Below are positions 24,702-33,194 of a stretch of DNA of 45,759 nt, one piece after another (position 1 is the stretch's first letter; every line of letters starts with the position of its first letter). A program made the position numbers and the translations under genes. Location of the stretch: assembly GCF_003353055.1 (NCBI RefSeq), contig NZ_QKWJ01000060.1, positions 291-46,049 of the forward strand, given 5' to 3'. The stretch comes from Cupriavidus lacunae. GTDB lineage: Bacteria; Pseudomonadota; Gammaproteobacteria; Burkholderiales; Burkholderiaceae. The notes below the pieces were generated by a model. That model was not told the DNA's origin. It worked only from the letters and a program-made list of their open reading frames with translations, and did no database searches.

Positions 24702-26305
24702 TGACCACGACAACCCTGACCAGCCCTGCGCCTGTCGTGGTGCCCACGGCACCGGGCGAGATGTCCACCGCCGCCAAGGTGTTCGCCTTCAGCACGATGT
24801 GCGTGGGCATGTTTATCGCCTTGCTCGATATCCAGATCGTTTCCGCGTCGCTGCGCGATATCGGCGGTGCGCTCTCGGCCGGCGCCGATGAAACCGTCTG
24901 GGTCCAGACCAGCTACCTGATCGCCGAGATTATCGTGATTCCCTTGTCCGGCTGGCTGTCGCGCGTGATGTCGACGCGCTGGCTGTTCGCCGCCTCCGCT
25001 GCGGGCTTCACGCTGACCAGCCTGCTGTGCGGGGTGGCGTGGGACATCAACAGCATGATCGTGTTCCGGGCGCTGCAGGGTTTCCTGGGCGGATCGATGA
25101 TCCCGATGGTGTTCACCACGGCCTTTGCCTTCTTCGTCGGCCCCCAGCGCGTCATCGCCGCCGCCACTGTCGGCGGGCTGGCTTCGCTGGCGCCGACGCT
25201 CGGGCCCACCATCGGCGGCTGGATCACCGATAATTTTTCCTGGCACTGGCTGTTCTTCATCAACCTGGTGCCGGGCATCTTCGTCACCATCGCGGTGCCG
25301 CTGCTGGTCAAGGTCGACCGGCCCAACTGGTCGCTGGTGCGCGGCGCCGATTACCTGGGCATGGGCCTGCTGGCGCTGTTCCTGGGCTGCCTCGAATACA
25401 CGCTGGAAGAAGGGCCGCGCTGGGACTGGTTCGGCGACGACGTGATCCTGGCCACCGCCTGGATCGCCGGCCTGTCGGGCGTGGCCTTTATCTGGCGCAC
25501 GCTGACCTATGCCAACCCCGTGGTGGACCTGCGCGCGCTCAAGGACCGCAACTTTGCGCTCGGCTGCTTCTTCTCCTTTGTCACCGGCATAGGCATCTTT
25601 GCCACCATCTACCTGACCCCGCTGTTCCTGGGGCGCGTGCGCGGCTTCAGCGCGCTCGATATCGGGCTGGCGGTGTTTTCCACCGGCGTGTTCCAGATGG
25701 CGTCGATCCCGTTCTATGCCTTCCTGGCGAACCGGGTCGACCTGCGCTGGCTGATGATGGTCGGACTGGGGCTGTTCGCGGTGTCGATGTGGTACTTCGC
25801 CCCCATCACGCACGACTGGGGCGCGGCGCAACTGCTGCTGCCGCAGGCGCTGCGCGGCATGGCCCAGCAGTTCGCGGTGGCGCCCACGGTGACCCTGACC
25901 CTGGGCAGCCTGCCGCCGGAGCGGCTCAAGCTTGCCTCCGGGTTGTTCAACCTGATGCGCAACTTGGGCGGGGCCATCGGCATCGCGGCGTGCGCGACCG
26001 CGCTCAACGACCGCGGCAACATGCACTTCCTGCGCGAGGCTGAGCACCTGAACATCCGCAATGAAGCCATGGGCAACCTGCTGCAGGGAGTCAGCGACCA
26101 GTTCGTGGCGATCGGGCACGATGCCCTCGACGCGCAGACCGCGGCGCTCAGGCAATTGTGGGGGCTGGCCTGGCGCGAAGCGCAGACGCAGACCTTTGGC
26201 GACATCTTCCTGCTGATCCTGGTCTGCTTCGCGATCGCCACGGCAATGGTGCCCCTGATGCGCAAGGTTGCGGCGCCCAAGGGACCGTCGGCGGATGCGC
26301 ATTGA
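24701..26305 (+). CDS. DHA2-family MFS drug transporter (EmrB-like)
   Basis: 534 residues with about 14 transmembrane helices, as expected for EmrB/QacA-type proton antiporters. Family blocks are MFIALLDIQIVSASLRDIGG (helix 1), WVQTSYLIAEIIVIPLSGWL, FRALQGFLGGSMIPMVF (motif with the QG turn) and LGPTIGGWITDNFSWHW (motif C region). I take ATG at 24701 within TGATG, coupling it to the fusion protein; a GTG three bases earlier is also possible. With the fusion protein and the outer-membrane lipoprotein it makes a full tripartite pump. Substrates are not predictable. Confidence 0.95.
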   Translation: MTTTTLTSPAPVVVPTAPGEMSTAAKVFAFSTMCVGMFIALLDIQIVSASLRDIGGALSAGADETVWVQTSYLIAEIIVIPLSGWLSRVMSTRWLFAASAAGFTLTSLLCGVAWDINSMIVFRALQGFLGGSMIPMVFTTAFAFFVGPQRVIAAATVGGLASLAPTLGPTIGGWITDNFSWHWLFFINLVPGIFVTIAVPLLVKVDRPNWSLVRGADYLGMGLLALFLGCLEYTLEEGPRWDWFGDDVILATAWIAGLSGVAFIWRTLTYANPVVDLRALKDRNFALGCFFSFVTGIGIFATIYLTPLFLGRVRGFSALDIGLAVFSTGVFQMASIPFYAFLANRVDLRWLMMVGLGLFAVSMWYFAPITHDWGAAQLLLPQALRGMAQQFAVAPTVTLTLGSLPPERLKLASGLFNLMRNLGGAIGIAACATALNDRGNMHFLREAEHLNIRNEAMGNLLQGVSDQFVAIGHDALDAQTAALRQLWGLAWREAQTQTFGDIFLLILVCFAIATAMVPLMRKVAAPKGPSADAH

Positions 26306-26319
26306 ATGGGGGGCAGATC

Positions 26320-26601
26320 ATGAAATCCACTCTGTACAAGCGGTTACTCGCTATCGCGCTGGCCGCGGGCAGCGCCACCGCGGCGTTCGCGGGGGAACGC
26401 CCGCGCGATACCGGTGTTGGGTGCCACCATGCGGCCAATGCCTATTGCAGGCTTCCCGACGAGGGCAGCAAGCCCATGCTGCAAGGCGTGCTGCCTGGGG
26501 AGAGTCTGTTTTGTATCAACGTATCTCGCGCTCGTGCGCAGATACACAGCGATACAAAATCCCCCGAAGTCCGACACATGCCGCTTGCCATGGCCTCCTA
26601 G
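26320..26601 (+). CDS. small secreted peptide, uncertain
   Basis: GGGGGG lies seven to eight bases before ATG at 26320. The frame opens with a clear Sec signal peptide (MKSTLYKRLLAIALAAGSAT, cleavage after AFA at about residue 24). The mature part is short with three cysteines (in GCHHA, AYCRL and LFCIN). The last 30 or so codons run through a large palindrome (26509-26559) and look like non-coding DNA, so the true gene may be truncated at its 3' end, or the whole frame may be a remnant. It begins 14 bp after the pump stop. No family recognised. Confidence 0.45.
   Translation: MKSTLYKRLLAIALAAGSATAAFAGERPRDTGVGCHHAANAYCRLPDEGSKPMLQGVLPGESLFCINVSRARAQIHSDTKSPEVRHMPLAMAS
26509..26559. promoter_or_regulatory. 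nested palindrome upstream of epoxide-hydrolase-like gene
   Basis: The outer arms TTTTGTATC (26509-26517) and GATACAAAA (26551-26559) are perfect. Inside, GTATCT-C-GCGC (26521-26531) pairs with GCGCAGATAC (26536-26545) around a four-base loop, with a one-base bulge. The GTATC core occurs twice as a direct repeat on the left and GATAC twice on the right. It lies 79 bp upstream of the hydrolase start. It may be a double operator, or an RNA hairpin ending the efflux transcript (only four T on its left arm, none after). Confidence 0.6.
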
Positions 26602-26638
26602 ACTCACGTTCACGAGATCACCCACACAGGAGAAGCAG

Positions 26639-27691
26639 ATGTCGAACAAAGTCGATTTGCCTCGTCGAGGCTTTCTGGGCGCCGCGGCAGTGACACTGGC
26701 CGCGACCCCGTTCGGGCTGTCGCAGGCCGCCTACGCACAAACCGGCGTGTCGAAGGCGCCGCCGCTGCCCTCGACCACGGCGGGCACCCATGCCAGCTTT
26801 GCGCCGATCAGGCACGTCAACGCCGGCGTGCTCAACATCGGCTACGCCGAGGCCGGCCCAGCCACAGGGCCCGTCGCGCTGCTGCTGCACGGCTGGCCCT
26901 ACGACATCCACAGCTTTGTCGACGTCGCGCCCCTGCTGGCGGCGCGCGGCTATCGGGTGATCATCCCTCACCTGCGCGGCTTTGGTTCGACGACATTCCT
27001 GTCCACCGACACCGTGCGCAATGGCCAGCCCGTGGCAATCGCCGCCGACATGATCGCGCTGATGGACGCGCTCAATATCCGGAACGCCGTGGTGGCCGGC
27101 TTTGACTGGGGCGCGCGCACCGCCGACATCATGGCGGCGATCTGGCCGGACCGATGCAGGGGGCTGGTCTCGGTCAGCGGCTACCTGATCGGCAGCCAGG
27201 CGGCAGGCAAGCTGCCGCTGCCGCCCGAAGCCGAGCTCCAGTGGTGGTACCAGTTCTACTTTGCCACGGATCGGGGCCGCGCCGGCTACCAGAAATACAC
27301 GCACCAGTTCGCCCGGCTGATCTGGAAACTGGCGTCGCCGAAATGGAACTTCGACGATGCCACGTTCGACCGCAGCGCCGCCGCCTTCGACAATCCGGAC
27401 CACGTGGACATCACCATTCACAACTACCGCTGGCGGCAGGGCCTGGCCATCGGCGAAGCCAGGTTCGACGACATCGAGAAGCGGCTCGCCACGGCGCCCA
27501 CCATCGGCGTGCCCGCCATCACCCTGGAAGGCGATGCCAATGGCGCGCCGCACCCCGAACCCAGCGCCTATGCCAGCAAGTTCACGGGCCGGTACGAGCA
27601 CCGGGAACTGACGGGCGGGATCGGCCACAACCCGCCGCAGGAAGCGCCGACGGCGTTTGCGCAGGCGGTGCTCGATGTCGACAGGCGCTGA
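26639..27691 (+). CDS. Tat-exported epoxide hydrolase-like alpha/beta hydrolase
   Basis: 350 residues; AGGAGAAGCAG precedes the ATG. Residues 1-33 are a Tat signal (PRRGFLGAAAVTLAATPFG, twin Arg 9-10, cleavage after AYA). The hydrolase core has the oxyanion motif HGWP (84-87), nucleophile elbow GFDWGA with D156 in place of Ser, and a late GIGHNPPQEAP with the catalytic His. The Asp nucleophile places it with epoxide hydrolases and haloalkane dehalogenases; HGxP and the following cap (WWYQFYFATDRG) favour the epoxide-hydrolase side. Tat export of such an enzyme to the periplasm is notable. It is convergent with the next gene. Confidence 0.88.
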   Translation: MSNKVDLPRRGFLGAAAVTLAATPFGLSQAAYAQTGVSKAPPLPSTTAGTHASFAPIRHVNAGVLNIGYAEAGPATGPVALLLHGWPYDIHSFVDVAPLLAARGYRVIIPHLRGFGSTTFLSTDTVRNGQPVAIAADMIALMDALNIRNAVVAGFDWGARTADIMAAIWPDRCRGLVSVSGYLIGSQAAGKLPLPPEAELQWWYQFYFATDRGRAGYQKYTHQFARLIWKLASPKWNFDDATFDRSAAAFDNPDHVDITIHNYRWRQGLAIGEARFDDIEKRLATAPTIGVPAITLEGDANGAPHPEPSAYASKFTGRYEHRELTGGIGHNPPQEAPTAFAQAVLDVDRR

Positions 27692-27746
27692 CAGGGTGTT
27701 TGTCCCGGAGAATGAAAGCGCGCTCTCACCTCGCACGCATCGATCA

Positions 27747-28736
27747 TCAATGCGAGCGTGCCTGAGAACTGGCACCGGCCGGGAGTGCGCGTACCACGGG
27801 CACCGCGGCCAGCGTCTGCCGAATCCCCTCGACATAGCTCGTCTTGCGGATCGGCCCGATCAGCCGCTGCAGCGCCGAGTCGTCCATGATCAGTGGGTCT
27901 GACATCAGGTAGTGCATCTCCACCAACTCGCGCATGACCGGGTTGAACAGGCCCAGCAGGCGCAGCATGGTTTTGCTGGCGACGCGCAGCTTCAGCCTGC
28001 GCCCGGTCTGCCGCTCCATTTCCGCGACCAGCTCGCGCTGCGTCGTGACACCGGCGCCCGCCAGGTGCCAGATCTTGCCGAAGGCCGCCGGCGTGTCGGT
28101 CAGCCGGGCGACCACCGGGCCCACGTCGGGCACATAGACGAACTCGTGCGGCTGGTCGACGGGCCCGACCATGTCGGCAGTGCCGCCATTCGCCGCTGCC
28201 TGCGCGGCGCGGTGCAGCAGGCTGGCTTGCACGCCCGGGCCATAGAAGTCAGGCAGCCGCAGCACCGTGGCGCGGATGCGCCCGCTGGCGTGGGCCTGCA
28301 TCAGCAGGTCTTCCTGGGCCTTGCGCATGCGGCCCTTGAAGGTATGGGGCTCGCGCGGATGGTCTTCGCGGACCGGGTTGCCGGTCTGCACCCGGCCGTA
28401 GGGATAGACGGTGCCGATCAGGATGACGTTCCTGACCCCGGCAGCCACGGCCCCTTCCAGCGTCTTGCGCATCAGTTCGGGGTGCAGCTGGAACCGCCAG
28501 TAGTCAACGCCGACCATATAGACCAGCGTCTCGATCCCGCTGGCAGCGGCCTGCACCGACTCGGGCGAAGCAGGGTTCCAGGTGACAAGCTCGGCCAGCG
28601 GGTCCGTCCCGAAGGCCGAGCGCAGGCTGCGTTGGTTGCGGCCGACCACGCGATAGGGCTGGCCCTTGCTGCGCAGCGCGGCGGCCACGCTTTGACCGAT
28701 CGCGCCGGCTGCGCCGAAGAGAGCGACTTTGGACAT
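27747..28736 (-). CDS. NAD-dependent epimerase/dehydratase-like protein
   Basis: 329 residues of the atypical/extended SDR type. The Rossmann start is VALFGAAGAIGQSVAAAL with GAAGAIG. VGRNQRSLR suggests NADP. VYPYGR replaces the usual YxxxK site at the expected place (about 128-133), and no clear Tyr-x3-Lys is seen, so it may be a non-classical reductase or a NmrA-like binder. LRLPDFYGPG and HEFVYVPDVGPVV are typical extended-SDR blocks. AGGAGATTCGCC precedes the ATG. It is divergent from the LysR at 28852 (115 bp) and probably its target. A GCACGC/GCGTGC hairpin (27733-27761) overlaps its 3' end. Confidence 0.85.
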   Translation of the reverse strand: MSKVALFGAAGAIGQSVAAALRSKGQPYRVVGRNQRSLRSAFGTDPLAELVTWNPASPESVQAAASGIETLVYMVGVDYWRFQLHPELMRKTLEGAVAAGVRNVILIGTVYPYGRVQTGNPVREDHPREPHTFKGRMRKAQEDLLMQAHASGRIRATVLRLPDFYGPGVQASLLHRAAQAAANGGTADMVGPVDQPHEFVYVPDVGPVVARLTDTPAAFGKIWHLAGAGVTTQRELVAEMERQTGRRLKLRVASKTMLRLLGLFNPVMRELVEMHYLMSDPLIMDDSALQRLIGPIRKTSYVEGIRQTLAAVPVVRALPAGASSQARSH

Positions 28737-28815
28737 GGCGAATCTCCTGTTGAGTTGGCGCCTGTGGCTGAAAGCGGCTTCAGTTTGCGAGCTCGGTAGC
28801 TAAAAGGAAATTGCC

Positions 28816-28855
28816 TATAATCGGCTAGCCGCTATTGAAAAATGCATAGCTATGC
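28816..28855. promoter_or_regulatory. LysR/epimerase divergent control region with two palindromes
   Basis: A perfect TATAAT (28816-28821) is followed by palindromes CGGCTAGCCG (28822-28831) and GCATAGCTATGC (28844-28855). The second contains the LysR ATG (28852-28854). No Shine-Dalgarno precedes this ATG and no good -35 is placed for the TATAAT. Binding at the second site would block both transcription and ribosome access, suiting autoregulation. Confidence 0.5.
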
Positions 28856-29748
28856 CAAGAAGCGAACCGAACTGGGAGTGGTACCGGAGCTTCCTTCATG
28901 TGCTGGAGACCGGCTCGCTGTCCGCGGCGGGACGGGCAATGGGCCTGACGCAGCCGACTGTCGGCCGGCACGTCGACAGCCTGGAGGCCGCGCTGGGGCT
29001 GAAGCTCTTCACCCGCGCGTTCGACGGATTCACGCCGACCGACGCGGCGCATGAGCTGAAGCCCTACGCCGCCGGCATTGCCGCGACGGCCGCGGCGATG
29101 CGACGCGTCGCCAGCGGCCACGGCACGGGCGTGCGGGGCACGGTCCGGCTGTCGGCGAGCGAAGTGATCGGCGTCGAAGTGCTGCCGCCGATCCTGACGG
29201 CGCTGCGCAATGAGCATCCCGCACTGGAAATCGAGCTGGTGCTGTCGAACCAGGCTGACGACCTGCTGCGCCGCGAAGCGGATATCGCGGTCCGGATGTT
29301 CCGGCCGGAACAGGAGGCGCTGGTGGCCACGCGGGTCGGTGGGATCGAGTTGGGCCTCCATGCCCACGAAAGCTATCTGGCCGCCCATGGCGTGCCGAAG
29401 TCGCTGGCGGACCTGTCTCGCTTTTCTTTGATCGGCTTCGACCAGGAGAGCGCCTTTATCCGCCGCTTGCAGGGAAAGTTCAAAGCCTTCTCGCGCGACG
29501 CCCTGGCCTTCCGTGCCAACAGCGACCTGGCCCAGCTGGGCGCGATACGTGCGGGATTTGGCATCGGCGTGTGCCAGTCGGCGCTGGCGGCGCGGGACCC
29601 GCGGCTGGTCAGGGTCCTGCACAAGCCGTTCTCGCTGACCTTGGATACCTGGGTCGCGATGCACGAGGACCTGCGCGAGAGCGCGCGATGCGCAGTGACG
29701 TTTGCCGCGCTGGCTGCGGGGCTGCGCGCCTACGCCGAAGGGGCGTAG
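28852..29748 (+). CDS. LysR-family transcriptional regulator
   Basis: 298 residues. The winged helix (about 7-66) reads WYRSFLHVLETGSLSAAGRA, MGLTQPTVGRHVDSLE and LGLKLFTRAFDGFTPT. The effector domain (about 95-290) starts GTVRLSASEVIGVEVLPPIL, a subgroup frequent in proteobacterial genomes. The start lacks a Shine-Dalgarno, but the N-terminus is right for the family. It is divergent from the epimerase-like gene and convergent with the aldolase (14 bp between stops). It most likely regulates the divergent gene. Confidence 0.92.
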   Translation: MPRSEPNWEWYRSFLHVLETGSLSAAGRAMGLTQPTVGRHVDSLEAALGLKLFTRAFDGFTPTDAAHELKPYAAGIAATAAAMRRVASGHGTGVRGTVRLSASEVIGVEVLPPILTALRNEHPALEIELVLSNQADDLLRREADIAVRMFRPEQEALVATRVGGIELGLHAHESYLAAHGVPKSLADLSRFSLIGFDQESAFIRRLQGKFKAFSRDALAFRANSDLAQLGAIRAGFGIGVCQSALAARDPRLVRVLHKPFSLTLDTWVAMHEDLRESARCAVTFAALAAGLRAYAEGA

Positions 29749-29762
29749 GCGCATTGGAAACG

Positions 29763-30785
29763 TCAGTCCGCAGCGTTCTCCTGCGCCGCATCGTATTGCC
29801 CGAGACAGGCCATGCCATTCAGCCGTGAGCGCAGCAGCAGCGCCCGTTGCGCTTGCGCCGCGTTGGCGGCGTCGCCGCGCCAGGCCTTCAGGGGCGGCTC
29901 CTGCAAGGCGCGCCCGTAGGAGAAGGACAGCCGCCAGGGCAGCGGGGCCAGCCGGTTCATGGCGTCGAGATTGACGGTGGCCTCGGTGGGCGTCTGGCCG
30001 CCGGACAGGAAGAAGATGCCCGGCACCGCCGCCGGCACCGTGCGCCTGAGCACTTGCACGGTCTGCAGGGCGACCTCGGCCGGCGCCGCGTGCCCGGCCT
30101 CCTTGCCGGGCAGCACCATGCTGGGCTTCAGCACCATGTGTTCCAGCACCACCGCATGCCGGTGCAAGGCGTCAAAGACCTCATGCAGCACGGCCTCGGT
30201 GACCTCGGCGCAACGTGCCATGGTGTGCGCGCCATCCATCAGCACCTCGGGCTCGACGATGGGCACCACGCCCGCTTCCTGGCAGATGGCGGCATAGCGT
30301 GCCAGCGCTTCCGCATTGGCCTGGACGGCAGCCCGGCCCGGCAGTTTGTCGGACACGTTGTAGACCGCGCGCCACTTGGCAAAGCGCGCGCCCTGCTGGC
30401 GATAGCCGGCAAGCCGCCTGGCCAGACCGTCGAGACCCTCGGTGACCTCGTCTCCGGGGGCCAGGGCGAGGGCGATCTTGCCCTTGTCCACCTTGATGCC
30501 GGGCACGATGCCCTGGCGCGCGGCCAGTTCCGGCAGCGGCGTGCCATCGTCGGCGCGCTGGCCAAGCGTTTCCTCATACAGGATCACGCCGCTGATGAAC
30601 TTACCAAGACCCGGCGTCGACAAGAGCAGGTTGCGCCACGCGCGGCGGTTCTCCTCGCTCGATACCACCCCGATGCGCTCGAACCGCTTGGCGATCGTCG
30701 GCCCGCTCTCGTCGGCCGCCAGCAGCCCTTTTCCCGCTTGTGTCAGGGCGTCCACTGTGGCTTGCAGTTCGCTTCTTGTGTCCAT
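29763..30785 (-). CDS. class I fructose-bisphosphate aldolase
   Basis: 340 residues from MDTRSEL, with GGAGCCTCATC upstream. The enzyme cleaves fructose 1,6-bisphosphate to two triose phosphates by a Schiff base and belongs to the eukaryote-like class I family. Visible sites are GKGLLAADES (N-terminal substrate loop), KWRAVYNV, VEPEVLMDG, the Schiff-base lysine K220 in HMVLKPSMVLPG, the phosphate loop FLSGGQTPTEATVNLDAMN, and the C-terminal tail with a tyrosine (QYDAAQ). Length is slightly below the 360 of animal enzymes. It is upstream of and divergent from ilvD, separated by 297 bp, and appears to be a single-gene unit. Confidence 0.95.
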   Translation of the reverse strand: MDTRSELQATVDALTQAGKGLLAADESGPTIAKRFERIGVVSSEENRRAWRNLLLSTPGLGKFISGVILYEETLGQRADDGTPLPELAARQGIVPGIKVDKGKIALALAPGDEVTEGLDGLARRLAGYRQQGARFAKWRAVYNVSDKLPGRAAVQANAEALARYAAICQEAGVVPIVEPEVLMDGAHTMARCAEVTEAVLHEVFDALHRHAVVLEHMVLKPSMVLPGKEAGHAAPAEVALQTVQVLRRTVPAAVPGIFFLSGGQTPTEATVNLDAMNRLAPLPWRLSFSYGRALQEPPLKAWRGDAANAAQAQRALLLRSRLNGMACLGQYDAAQENAAD

Positions 30786-30969
30786 GATGAGGCTCCGCGC
30801 AGGTGACATAGGCACAAGCATTTGCCCGAATGCGCAATCGCGCAAGGGAGCTGAGGGCGAGTGGCCCGTGCCGATGGTGCCCGCCCGAACATTTCGCGCA
30901 ACCTGCAGGGCGCCGGCCGGAGCGCTGCCCGGCGCGCCTTTGGGGTGATGGCTTGCCCAGGCGGGGGTG

Positions 30970-30978
30970 TGGGATAAT
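30970..30978 (+). promoter_or_regulatory. extended -10 element of ilvD promoter
   Basis: TGG followed by GATAAT (30973-30978) fits an extended -10 (TGn plus hexamer), which reduces the need for a -35. It would start transcription about 98 bases upstream of ilvD. The leader contains no clear leader-peptide or attenuator structure that I can see, and the ilvD ATG has no strong Shine-Dalgarno. Confidence 0.4.
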
Positions 30979-31082
30979 TGCCGCTTTGCCCAGGGCGCAG
31001 CTCAAGAGGTTGTTCGCACGGGCATGCCAGGGCCCTTATTCCCGCGGCCCGCTTCCTATCGCGATATTTCTTCAGCAATAAA

Positions 31083-32942
31083 ATGCCCACATACCGTTCC
31101 AAAACCTCCACCGCCGGCCGCAACATGGCGGGGGCGCGCTCCCTGTGGCGCGCCACCGGCATGAAAGACGAAGATTTCTCCAAGCCCATCATTGCGGTGG
31201 TCAATTCCTTCACCCAGTTCGTGCCCGGGCACGTGCACCTGAAGGACCTGGGCCAGCTGGTCGCGCGCGAGATCGAGGCCGCGGGCGGCGTGGCCAAGGA
31301 ATTCAACACCATCGCGGTCGATGACGGCATCGCCATGGGCCACGACGGCATGCTGTATTCGCTGCCCAGCCGCGACATCATCGCGGACTCGGTGGAATAC
31401 ATGGTCAACGCGCACTGCGCCGACGCCATGGTGTGCATCTCCAACTGCGACAAGATCACCCCCGGCATGCTGATGGCCGCCATGCGGCTCAACATCCCGG
31501 TGATCTTCGTCTCCGGCGGCCCCATGGAAGCCGGCAAGACGCGCCTGGCCAACCCCGTCACCAAGGCCATGGAGTTCAAGAAGCTCGACCTGGTGGACGC
31601 CATGGTGATCGCCGCCGACAGCGCCTACTCCGACGCCGACGTGGCCGAGGTAGAGCGCTCCGCCTGCCCCACCTGCGGCTCGTGCTCGGGCATGTTCACG
31701 GCCAATTCCATGAACTGCCTGACCGAGGCGCTGGGCCTGTCGCTGCCCGGCAACGGCACGGTGGTGGCCACGCACGCGGACCGCGAACAGCTCTTCAAGC
31801 GCGCCGGCAGCCGTATCGTGGAACTGGCCCGCCAGTACTACGAGAAGGAAGACGCGCGCATCCTGCCGCGCGCGGTGGGCTTCAAGGCCTTCGAAAACGC
31901 CATGACGCTGGACATCGCCATGGGCGGTTCGACCAATACCATCCTGCACCTGCTGGCGATCGCGCGCGAGGCGGAAATCGATTTCGACATGACCGATATC
32001 GACCGCCTCTCGCGCATCGTGCCGCAGCTGTGCAAGGTGGCGCCCAACACCAACAAGTACCACATCGAAGACGTGCACCGCGCGGGCGGCATCATGGCCA
32101 TCCTGGGCGAGCTGGAGCGCGCCGGCAAGCTGCACACCGACGTGCCGACGGTGCACGCCCCCACGCTCAAGGACGCGCTGGAGCAGTGGGACATCAGCCG
32201 CACCCAGGACGAGGCCGTCAGGAACTTTTACCTTGCCGGCCCGGCGGGCATCCCCACGCAGGTGGCGTTCAGCCAGAACACGCGCTGGCCCAGCCTGGAC
32301 CTGGACCGCGCCGAGGGCTGCATCCGCTCCCACGAGCACGCCTTCTCCAAGGAAGGCGGCCTGGCAGTGCTGAGGGGCAATATCGCGCTCGACGGCTGCG
32401 TGGTGAAGACTGCCGGCGTGGACGAGAGCATCCTCGTGTTCGAAGGCACGGCCCATGTCACCGAGTCGCAGGACGAGGCCGTGGAGAACATCCTCAACGA
32501 CAAGGTCAAGGCCGGCGACGTGGTGATCGTGCGCTACGAAGGCCCCAAGGGCGGCCCCGGCATGCAGGAGATGCTCTACCCCACCAGCTATATCAAGTCC
32601 AAGGGCCTGGGCAAGGCCTGCGCGCTGCTGACGGACGGCCGCTTCTCCGGCGGCACCTCGGGTTTGTCCATCGGCCACTGCTCGCCCGAGGCGGCGGCCG
32701 GCGGCGCCATCGGCCTGGTGCGCGACGGCGACAAGATCCGCATCGACATTCCCAACCGCACGATCAATGTGCTGCTGTCCGATGAGGAGCTGGCGAGCCG
32801 CCGCGAGGAGCAGAACGCCAAGGGGTGGAAGCCGGCCAGGCAGCGCCCGCGCAAGGTGTCTGCTGCGCTGAAGGCTTATGCCAAGCTGGTGATGTCGGCG
32901 GACAAGGGTGCGGTGCGGGACTTGTCGTTGCTGGACGACTGA
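31083..32942 (+). CDS. ilvD: dihydroxy-acid dehydratase
   Basis: 619 residues, matching the E. coli enzyme (616). It dehydrates 2,3-dihydroxy-isovalerate and its homologue to 2-oxoacids in valine/isoleucine synthesis. The start MPTYRSKTST is the family N-terminus; longer upstream frames are not conserved. Iron-sulfur ligands are C122 (CISNCDKITPGM) and C195 in SACPTCGSCSGMFTANSMN; the extra C198/C201 pattern is typical of the oxygen-labile [4Fe-4S] subgroup. Further conserved blocks are AMGGSTNTILHLLA, VKTAGVDE, YEGPKGGPGMQEML, LTDGRFSGGTSGLSIGH and IDIPNRTINVLL. It has its own terminator and seems monocistronic. Confidence 0.97.
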   Translation: MPTYRSKTSTAGRNMAGARSLWRATGMKDEDFSKPIIAVVNSFTQFVPGHVHLKDLGQLVAREIEAAGGVAKEFNTIAVDDGIAMGHDGMLYSLPSRDIIADSVEYMVNAHCADAMVCISNCDKITPGMLMAAMRLNIPVIFVSGGPMEAGKTRLANPVTKAMEFKKLDLVDAMVIAADSAYSDADVAEVERSACPTCGSCSGMFTANSMNCLTEALGLSLPGNGTVVATHADREQLFKRAGSRIVELARQYYEKEDARILPRAVGFKAFENAMTLDIAMGGSTNTILHLLAIAREAEIDFDMTDIDRLSRIVPQLCKVAPNTNKYHIEDVHRAGGIMAILGELERAGKLHTDVPTVHAPTLKDALEQWDISRTQDEAVRNFYLAGPAGIPTQVAFSQNTRWPSLDLDRAEGCIRSHEHAFSKEGGLAVLRGNIALDGCVVKTAGVDESILVFEGTAHVTESQDEAVENILNDKVKAGDVVIVRYEGPKGGPGMQEMLYPTSYIKSKGLGKACALLTDGRFSGGTSGLSIGHCSPEAAAGGAIGLVRDGDKIRIDIPNRTINVLLSDEELASRREEQNAKGWKPARQRPRKVSAALKAYAKLVMSADKGAVRDLSLLDD

Positions 32943-32976
32943 GCCTGCGGCGAAGCGCTAGTCCGTTTGCCGGGAA

Positions 32977-33002
32977 GGCCGCTCTATGGGGCGGCTTTTT
33001 TC
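32977..33002 (+). terminator. intrinsic terminator of ilvD
   Basis: GCCGC (32978-32982) pairs with GCGGC (32991-32995) over an 8-base loop and is followed directly by six or more T. It lies 35 bp after the ilvD stop. Confidence 0.88.
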
Positions 33003-33009
33003 TTTGGAT

Positions 33010-33043
33010 TCTTATATGAACGCGTCTTATATGAACGCGTCTT
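33010..33043. repeat. 15-bp tandem repeat
   Basis: TCTTATATGAACGCG occurs twice without interruption (33010-33024, 33025-33039), with TCTT of a third unit following. It lies just beyond the ilvD terminator in non-coding DNA between two convergent units. Each unit contains TATAT and ACGCG. A replication-slippage origin is most likely. Confidence 0.85.
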
Positions 33044-33194
33044 GCCGGATGCACTGTCAGCAGGCGGGATCGATTGCGAAGACCTGCAATCCGTGGCCGT
33101 TCCATATCTCGTTCGCCGATACCGGGCGTGATGTCGCTCACCCTGGCCGCCCCTTGAAAAGCCCGCCCCACCTGCCTCATCAATGGCGCTGCGC

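Noticed and set aside
24281..26302. A 673-codon minus-strand frame opposite the HlyD and DHA2 genes
   Set aside because: Rich in Gln/His/Arg/Gly with no hydrophobic pattern; it is the shadow of two clear membrane-transport genes.
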